From: Pseudomonas frederiksbergensis
GTDB lineage: Bacteria; Pseudomonadota; Gammaproteobacteria; Pseudomonadales; Pseudomonadaceae
Assembly (NCBI RefSeq): GCF_003732705.1
Contig: NZ_MOBR01000041.1
Location: 1 to 64,000 of the forward strand
Reading direction: 5' to 3'
DNA: 64,000 nucleotides
Shown here piece after piece: positions 59,111-64,000 of this stretch (the stretch's first letter is position 1; each line of letters opens with the position of its first letter). The notes under the pieces are model-generated. The model searched no databases. It was not told the DNA's origin and worked only from the letters and a program-made list of their open reading frames with translations. The position numbers and the translations under genes were made by a program.

Positions 59111-60616
59111 TTACTGGACTTGCCCGGCGCCGCCGAGTTTGCCCATCACGAAGCCGACAAACTGTTCGACGGTCATTTTCTGGCCGTTGAATTCCACCTG
59201 ATTGTTGGCGTAATGCAGTTTTGTCACGACATTGGTGCCGTCCAGCGTGGCCAACTGAGTGCCCACGGCCATGCTGCTGAACATGTCGCTGGTGGCAGTT
59301 GCCTGATCGACGATGGTCTTGGCGTCGGTCTGGCCATCCGCTTGCGCCTGAACGCTGAGCAGGTCAACGAGCATTGGCTTGGACACTTTGATGTTGATGT
59401 CCAGCAGGGCGATCAACTGACGGACCAATTGGTCGGGCGGCAGGTCCATGGAGGCCGGTTTGGTCAGGTCCAGCACCAGGTTGGCGCGGCTTTCACCATT
59501 GGCCGTGTTGAACGACAGGTTTTCCAGCGCCAACTGTGGACCGGCGGCCAGCAATTTTTCCAGACCGGCCTTCACCTGCGTCTCTTCTTCCGGCGTCAGG
59601 TTCAGCTCGGGTGCTGGCTCACCGGCGGCAGCGGCTTTGGCGGCGGCCTGTTCGTAGGGTTGCAGCTTGGTCTGATAAATCTGCATCAGCGACATGGTCG
59701 ACGGGATGTCGAGGTTTTTCAGGCTCATGGCCATTTGTGCCGAACCGACGGTTTTGCCGTTGAACGACACTTCACCGACCTTGTAATCCGCACGCCCGGA
59801 AGCGCTGGTGCCGGATTCTTCGGTCTGGTTCTTCATTTCAAATTTGTTCACGCCCACGATCGACTGCTTGGGACCGAAGGTGGTCTTGCTGCTGGTCAGC
59901 TCGAGGGTGTTTTCGCCGGTGTAATAGCCGTAGGTGCTTTTCACCAGATTGCTGGCCAGGGTCAGGCCATTCAGCTCGACGGTCACTGGCGCCTGATCTT
60001 CAGACACGGTGGTCAGTTTCAGGCTGTCCATGTAGCCGTCGGCCTTGACCTTCTTGGCCTCGGCGCTGGCGGCGATGTCCATGTTCAGCCCGGAAAATTT
60101 CAGGCTGGACTTGTCATCCAGTGCCACTTCCAGCGGCAGCAATTCGAAAGTGCCGTTGGTGGAGTTGTCGTAGCCAATGTTGACCACGCCTTTGACCGGC
60201 GACAGGCCGTTGGCGGCAGCGAACCATTTTTCCGTGGTCGGGGTCTTTTCCAGCTCGAAGTGATTGGTGGCCATGACCGGCAACCATTTCAACGAAGCCA
60301 GGCGCGAAAACGGCAGCGGGCCGTGTTCGACGTGATCGACGAAGAGCAACTCGACCGGTGCTTCACCGAACATCTCGCCTTCGCCCTTGAGGCGGTAATG
60401 GGCGGTGCTACTGAAAACACCACGCTCCACGGACACCAGTTCCAGGGACGCCGTGCCGTTGGAACCCACCAGCGCGGCTTGCAGTTCTTTGTTGGCGTCT
60501 ACGACGGAGGCGTTCAGCACGCCTTCCAGTTTAGTGCCGGTGTACCAGGCACCACCGGCGCTGATTGCACCAATGGCAACGACAATTCCAAGAAGCACGC
60601 CTGCTGATTTATTCAT
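59111..60616 (-). CDS. DUF945 (YdgA-family) protein
   Basis: A 501-aa protein with an uncleaved-looking N-terminal hydrophobic segment (GVLLGIVVAIGAISAGGAWYTG) and a long extracytoplasmic domain of repeated beta-type segments (VERGVFSSTAHYRLKG, TYGYYTGENTLELTSSKTTFG, SFNGKTVGSAQMAMSLKNLD). These are typical of the YdgA/DUF945 family, often associated with envelope or swimming phenotypes; the function is unknown. Monocistronic, between the pga promoter region and a REP pair. Confidence 0.87.
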   Translation of the reverse strand: MNKSAGVLLGIVVAIGAISAGGAWYTGTKLEGVLNASVVDANKELQAALVGSNGTASLELVSVERGVFSSTAHYRLKGEGEMFGEAPVELLFVDHVEHGPLPFSRLASLKWLPVMATNHFELEKTPTTEKWFAAANGLSPVKGVVNIGYDNSTNGTFELLPLEVALDDKSSLKFSGLNMDIAASAEAKKVKADGYMDSLKLTTVSEDQAPVTVELNGLTLASNLVKSTYGYYTGENTLELTSSKTTFGPKQSIVGVNKFEMKNQTEESGTSASGRADYKVGEVSFNGKTVGSAQMAMSLKNLDIPSTMSLMQIYQTKLQPYEQAAAKAAAAGEPAPELNLTPEEETQVKAGLEKLLAAGPQLALENLSFNTANGESRANLVLDLTKPASMDLPPDQLVRQLIALLDINIKVSKPMLVDLLSVQAQADGQTDAKTIVDQATATSDMFSSMAVGTQLATLDGTNVVTKLHYANNQVEFNGQKMTVEQFVGFVMGKLGGAGQVQ

Positions 60617-60804
60617 GAATTACCCGATCAATGTCCGTTGTTGAAAAATGTGGTCGTCTTCCCTGAACCCATGACGGGTCGTGGTCACGACTGCGCAAAA
60701 GTGCGATGGAGATTAGCATTTGCGGGGCGAGAGGGCTTAATGATTAAAGGTGAAAGAGTGTCTATGGACAGGTGGCGGGGGTCGAGAGTTTCAGAGGCCG
60801 TAAA

Positions 60805-60882
60805 ATCGCCATCGCGGGCAAGCCTTGCTCCTACACAGGATCGCATCGTCCTGTAGGAGCAAGGCTTGCCCGCGATGGCGTC
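60805..60882. repeat. REP pair (GGGCAAGCCTTGCTCC family)
   Basis: Inverted TCGCGGGCAAGCCTTGCTCC and GGAGCAAGGCTTGCCCGCGA between the membrane-protein gene and the DUF945 gene. Confidence 0.9.
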
Positions 60883-60900
60883 AGCTCAGGCAACAACGAT

Positions 60901-61536
60901 TCACGAATACTGCACTTCAATCTCATCCAACTGATGATCAAAGCTCTTAAGCCGCGCCGTCCACGTATAGACCAGCACTTCAAAATCCCGATTGATCACC
61001 GCCCCGCCCGTGATTTCCGCACGTGGGTCGCAGAAGTCCAGTTGATAGCGTTCGCGGGCCATGGCGTTGGCGACATCGGAGAGTTCGCGGGCGTTGTTGA
61101 GCCAGTGCCAGCCCTCTTCCGTGACCTGTTTATCCAGGGCCAGGCATTGGGTTTTCAAGGCTTCGAGGCTTTTTTCCAGCGGGGTGCCGGTGAGTTCGCC
61201 CATAACTTCCTGGAACGTGCGCCCCGGTTGCCAGTAACTGCCCCAGAAATACCGGTCGAACACGGTTTCGACCCGACGCAGCGCGACTTTAGTGTCCCAA
61301 ATCAGTACCAGGGTCTTGCCTTGTTCGAGGTGTCTTCGTTTGATCCGCGTGCCCTGGACCGACGCCCAGGCCACCACCACGATGGACATCACGGCAATCA
61401 GTGCCGAGGCGCTATCGAGGAACACCAGCGCCTTGTCGATCTGGTGGGCGAGCATGATGCCGTAGAAATAGGTGGCCGACAGCAACACCAATGCCGCAAT
61501 AGCGCACCAGAAGCCGGGAGCATAAGGGTTTTTCAT
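60901..61536 (-). CDS. Two-segment membrane protein of unknown function
   Basis: A 211-aa protein with two N-terminal membrane segments (FWCAIAALVLLSATYFYGIML and LDSASALIAVMSIVVVAWASV) and a long cytoplasmic helical domain with conserved-looking KTLVLIWDTKVALRRVETVFDRYFWGSYW. ATG 61536 has GGGGA upstream; other ATGs at 61551 and 61557 are possible. No family recognised. Spaced 80 bp from the efflux genes and probably independent. Confidence 0.65.
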   Translation of the reverse strand: MKNPYAPGFWCAIAALVLLSATYFYGIMLAHQIDKALVFLDSASALIAVMSIVVVAWASVQGTRIKRRHLEQGKTLVLIWDTKVALRRVETVFDRYFWGSYWQPGRTFQEVMGELTGTPLEKSLEALKTQCLALDKQVTEEGWHWLNNARELSDVANAMARERYQLDFCDPRAEITGGAVINRDFEVLVYTWTARLKSFDHQLDEIEVQYS

Positions 61537-61618
61537 TATTAGAGTCCCCATGACCAACGCGAGCCTTGATTGATGAGTTCGTCACGCGACCTCATCAACT
61601 CAAAGCATAGCAACGGCC

Positions 61619-63067
61619 TCAGGGTTTGCCGGGCTGTGACGCTTGCGTTCGTCCGCTTTCCCAACCGCCGCCCAACGCGAGGAACAAATCGATCTGGCTC
61701 ATCGCGACCTGAGTGTTGGCCGAGGCCAGTTGCGCCGTGACATCGGTGTAGGTGCGGGTGGCTTGCAGGTCCGCCAGGAATGACGCGCGGCCGGCCTGGA
61801 AGAAGCGGTGGGTCTGGTCCGCCGCCAGTTTTGCCGATTGCTCGGCATCGGCCAGGGCATCGCGGCGTTGCAGCAGCGCCGAGTACTGGGCGAGGCCGGT
61901 CTGGGTTTCGCGGATCGCGTTGAGCACCACGCCATCGAAGTGGGCCAGCGCGCCTTGGGTCGAGGCTTCAGCTTCGCGGATTCGCGCGCGGGAGCCGTTG
62001 GACGGCACGGTCCAGCTCAGCAACGGGCCGAAGCCCCAGCGATTGGTCTGCGGCTTGCCGAGGTTTTCCAGGGTGCCGACGGTGCCGATGGACGCGCCGA
62101 TGCTGATGTCCGGGTACAACTCGCCGGTGGCGATACCGATACCGGCGGTCGCAGCGGCCAAACGACGTTCAGCCTGACGCACATCCGGGCGGCGCTTGAG
62201 CAGCGTGGCGCCGTCACCGACCGGCAACAATTGCGCAATCTTCGGCAGTTCGGCGCAGCTGTCGGTGCCGGCCGGCAGTTGATCCAGCGGCTTTGCCAGC
62301 AACATCGACAAGCGGAACAACCCGGCCTGACGCGATGCCTCATATCGCGGCATGTCAGCGCGCAAGGATTTGAATTGGGTTTGCGAGCGGGTGACCTGGG
62401 TTTCATCGCCACGCCCGGCATCACGCAGACGCTGGGTCAACGTCGTGCTCTGGGCTTGCAGGTCGAGGGAGTGCTGGGCGATTTCCCGCTCTTCATTGGC
62501 CGCACAGACTTGTGTGTAAGCCCGGACCACATCGGCCACCAGAGTGATGCGCGCCGTGTCCGCCGCTGCCTGGGTTGCATCGGCGTTGGCCTTGGCCGCT
62601 TCGATGCCGCGCTGCAAGGTGCCGAACAGGTCGAATTGATAAGACGTGGTGATGCCAATGTCGCCAACGTTGGCCACCGGCACTTTTTCCGGCAGCAGGA
62701 ACGCTTCGCCGGATTCCTGCAAACGCTGGGCGCCCATCTTCACGCCGCCGCTCCAGCCGCCCGCCGCTTGCGCTTCATCAACCTGCGCCCGAGCCCGGGA
62801 CAGGTTCGCCGCCGCCACGCGCAAATCGGTGTTGGAGGCCATGGCCTGCTCCACCAATTGATCAAGTCGCGGATCCTGGTACAAACGCCACCAATCGGTG
62901 GGCACCGGTGCCGACACGACATCTTTGCCGTTCGCCGCCAGGTTGCCCTGCAAATCTTCGCGGTGCACAGCGGCGTCATCCGGCAAGTGATAATCCGGCC
63001 CGACCACCTGACACGCCGACAGCAACAGGCCGAACCCGGCCACCGCCAAAGCCGAGGCTTTGCTCAT
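61619..63067 (-). CDS. NodT-family outer-membrane efflux lipoprotein (TolC-like)
   Basis: A 482-aa outer-membrane channel of the RND/MFS-type efflux family. Lipobox LLLSAC (Cys19) and start VVGPDYHLPDDA; the two OEP repeats are visible as long helices (LDQLVEQAMASNTDLRVAAANLSRARAQVDEAQA and similarly LLKRRPDVRQAERRLAAATAGIGIATGELYPDISIGA). Overlaps the upstream membrane-fusion gene by ATGA (63064-63067). Confidence 0.93.
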   Translation of the reverse strand: MSKASALAVAGFGLLLSACQVVGPDYHLPDDAAVHREDLQGNLAANGKDVVSAPVPTDWWRLYQDPRLDQLVEQAMASNTDLRVAAANLSRARAQVDEAQAAGGWSGGVKMGAQRLQESGEAFLLPEKVPVANVGDIGITTSYQFDLFGTLQRGIEAAKANADATQAAADTARITLVADVVRAYTQVCAANEEREIAQHSLDLQAQSTTLTQRLRDAGRGDETQVTRSQTQFKSLRADMPRYEASRQAGLFRLSMLLAKPLDQLPAGTDSCAELPKIAQLLPVGDGATLLKRRPDVRQAERRLAAATAGIGIATGELYPDISIGASIGTVGTLENLGKPQTNRWGFGPLLSWTVPSNGSRARIREAEASTQGALAHFDGVVLNAIRETQTGLAQYSALLQRRDALADAEQSAKLAADQTHRFFQAGRASFLADLQATRTYTDVTAQLASANTQVAMSQIDLFLALGGGWESGRTQASQPGKP

Positions 63068-63951
63068 TTCGCGGGCTCCTCGGTTTTATCGTCAATGATC
63101 GACACCGTCGCGGTACGCCCGGCGATCATGCGGAAATCTGCGGGTACGTCGTCGAAAGCAATCCGCACCGGAATCCGCTGGGCCAGCCGCACCCAACTGA
63201 ACGCCGGGTTAACGTTGGGCAACAAGTTGCTGCCGCTGCTGCGGTCGCGGTCCTCGATGCCGGCGACGATGCTTTCGACATGGCCGCGCAAGCGAGCGCG
63301 GTCGCCGATCACCCGGATATCCACGCCTTGGCCAACGTGAATGCCGTCGAGTTTGGTTTCTTCGAAATAGCCGTCGATGTGAAAAGAGTTGCTGTCCACC
63401 ACCGACAACACTGGCCGCCCGGCGGTGACGAATTCCTGGGCGCGGGGCGCACGGTCGTTGATGTAGCCGTCCACCGGGCTGCGGATGGTCGAGCGGTCAA
63501 GGTTGAGCTGGGCACTGTCCACGGTCACCAGCGCTTCGGACAAGGCCGACTGCGCACGGGCAACTTTCGACAGGCTTTCTTCCAGTTGCTCGCCCGGCAC
63601 CAGATTGCCGAGGCCGCGGTTACGCTTGGCTTCGCGCTGGGCCTGGGCCAGGGTTTCTTCGCGGTCGGCCACGGCGGCTTTCGCCTGGCGCAGAGCCAGT
63701 TTGAAACGGTCCTGGTCGATGCTGAACAGCACCTGGCCGCGTTGCACCAACTGGTTGTCGCGCACTTGCACTTGCTGGATCAGCCCGGACACGTCCGGCG
63801 CGATTTGCACGATGTCGGCACGGATGTGGCCGTCCCGGGTCCAGGGCGCGAACATGTAATACATCACCATGCGCCAGACCACGACGACGGCGAAACTCAC
63901 GATCAGCAGGGTCAGCAGCACGCGACCAATGGTCAAAAAAGGTTTTTTCAT
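63064..63951 (-). CDS. HlyD-family membrane fusion protein (AaeA/EmrA-like)
   Basis: A 295-aa periplasmic adaptor: N-terminal membrane anchor (ILLIVSFAVVVVWRMVMYY-like segment), barrel-sandwich region (VQIAPDVSGLIQQVQVRDNQLVQRGQVLFSID) with two lipoyl-like halves and the beta-barrel (FHIDGYFEETKLDGIHVGQGVDI). Close in pattern to AaeA, the partner of the FUSC-type pump AaeB; the pump itself would lie outside the window. The last base of the preceding frame overlaps the ATG. Confidence 0.9.
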   Translation of the reverse strand: MKKPFLTIGRVLLTLLIVSFAVVVVWRMVMYYMFAPWTRDGHIRADIVQIAPDVSGLIQQVQVRDNQLVQRGQVLFSIDQDRFKLALRQAKAAVADREETLAQAQREAKRNRGLGNLVPGEQLEESLSKVARAQSALSEALVTVDSAQLNLDRSTIRSPVDGYINDRAPRAQEFVTAGRPVLSVVDSNSFHIDGYFEETKLDGIHVGQGVDIRVIGDRARLRGHVESIVAGIEDRDRSSGSNLLPNVNPAFSWVRLAQRIPVRIAFDDVPADFRMIAGRTATVSIIDDKTEEPAK

Positions 63952-64000
63952 GTCATCAGGTATCGACTGAGTGAGTCCACGGCGCCGAGGAGCAAAGCGT
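63948..64000 (-). CDS. C-terminal end of a small membrane protein, probably DUF1656 (partial)
   Basis: The minus-strand frame at the window edge reads ALLLGAVDSLSRYLMT and stops at TGA overlapping the start of the fusion-protein gene (ATGA). In AaeAB-like operons of Pseudomonas a DUF1656 protein lies between the FUSC pump and the membrane fusion protein, so this is probably its end. Only 16 residues are visible. Confidence 0.55.
   Translation of the reverse strand, partial: ALLLGAVDSLSRYLMT

Overview
This window looks like a chromosome segment of a fluorescent-group Pseudomonas. It is GC-rich and littered with the two palindromic REP families typical of that group. The gene sets are Pseudomonas ones (atsRBCA/atsK, oscA-sbp-cysTWA, desA, gabDT, pgaABCD), and part of the order (oscA-sbp-cysTWA, GGDEF/EAL protein, desA, gabTD) resembles what I recall of P. 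aeruginosa around PA0265-PA0286. Species cannot be fixed from the sequence alone.

Layout. 1-1444: a complete IS3-family (IS150-type) insertion sequence inserted in a REP, then an AAA ATPase. 2777-34391: a roughly 30-kb sulfur-scavenging region. It holds an amino-acid ABC transporter, a duplicated 31-residue ORF, a MetQ-like binding protein, a sigma-54 activator-like protein, an RBBP9-type hydrolase, a private TonB-ExbB-ExbD set, a TonB-dependent receptor with a divergent LysR regulator, a sulfatase, the alkylsulfatase AtsK with a second divergent LysR gene, the atsR/atsBCA sulfate-ester uptake and arylsulfatase cluster, and oscA-sbp-cysTWA for inorganic sulfate. It is interrupted at 25817-29971 by unrelated genes (fatty-acid desaturase, AraC regulator, truncated response regulator, Crp/Fnr regulator, Mpo1-like protein).

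34570-43411: two c-di-GMP enzymes, the phospholipid desaturase DesA, a receiver-HDOD protein and gabD-gabT. 43760-46760: tRNA-Arg(CCG) with a 59-bp duplicated 3' end and terminator bounding a 1.18-kb islet, followed by a decayed antitoxin-like ORF and an Abi_2 (AbiD/AbiF) abortive-infection gene behind a long non-coding leader. 46865-50071: a vWA lipoprotein, ECF sigma factor and anti-sigma-like operon. 50160-52392: a PEBP-family protein divergent from a Rieske/FAD oxidoreductase. 52496-58864: pgaABCD for poly-N-acetylglucosamine. 59111-64000: a DUF945 protein, a small membrane protein and the start of an AaeAB/EmrAB-like efflux operon that runs off the window.

How it fits together. The receptor, the dedicated TonB complex, AtsR/AtsB/AtsC, two formylglycine-type sulfatases and AtsK form a route that would bring sulfate esters across both membranes and release sulfate, which Sbp-CysTWA also imports directly. 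The strongest leads for new biology are the Abi_2 leader (candidate ncRNA), the duplicated mini-ORF, the sigma-54 activator with a changed GAFTGA loop and no visible HTH, the perfect palindrome upstream of oscA, and the tRNA-Arg islet.
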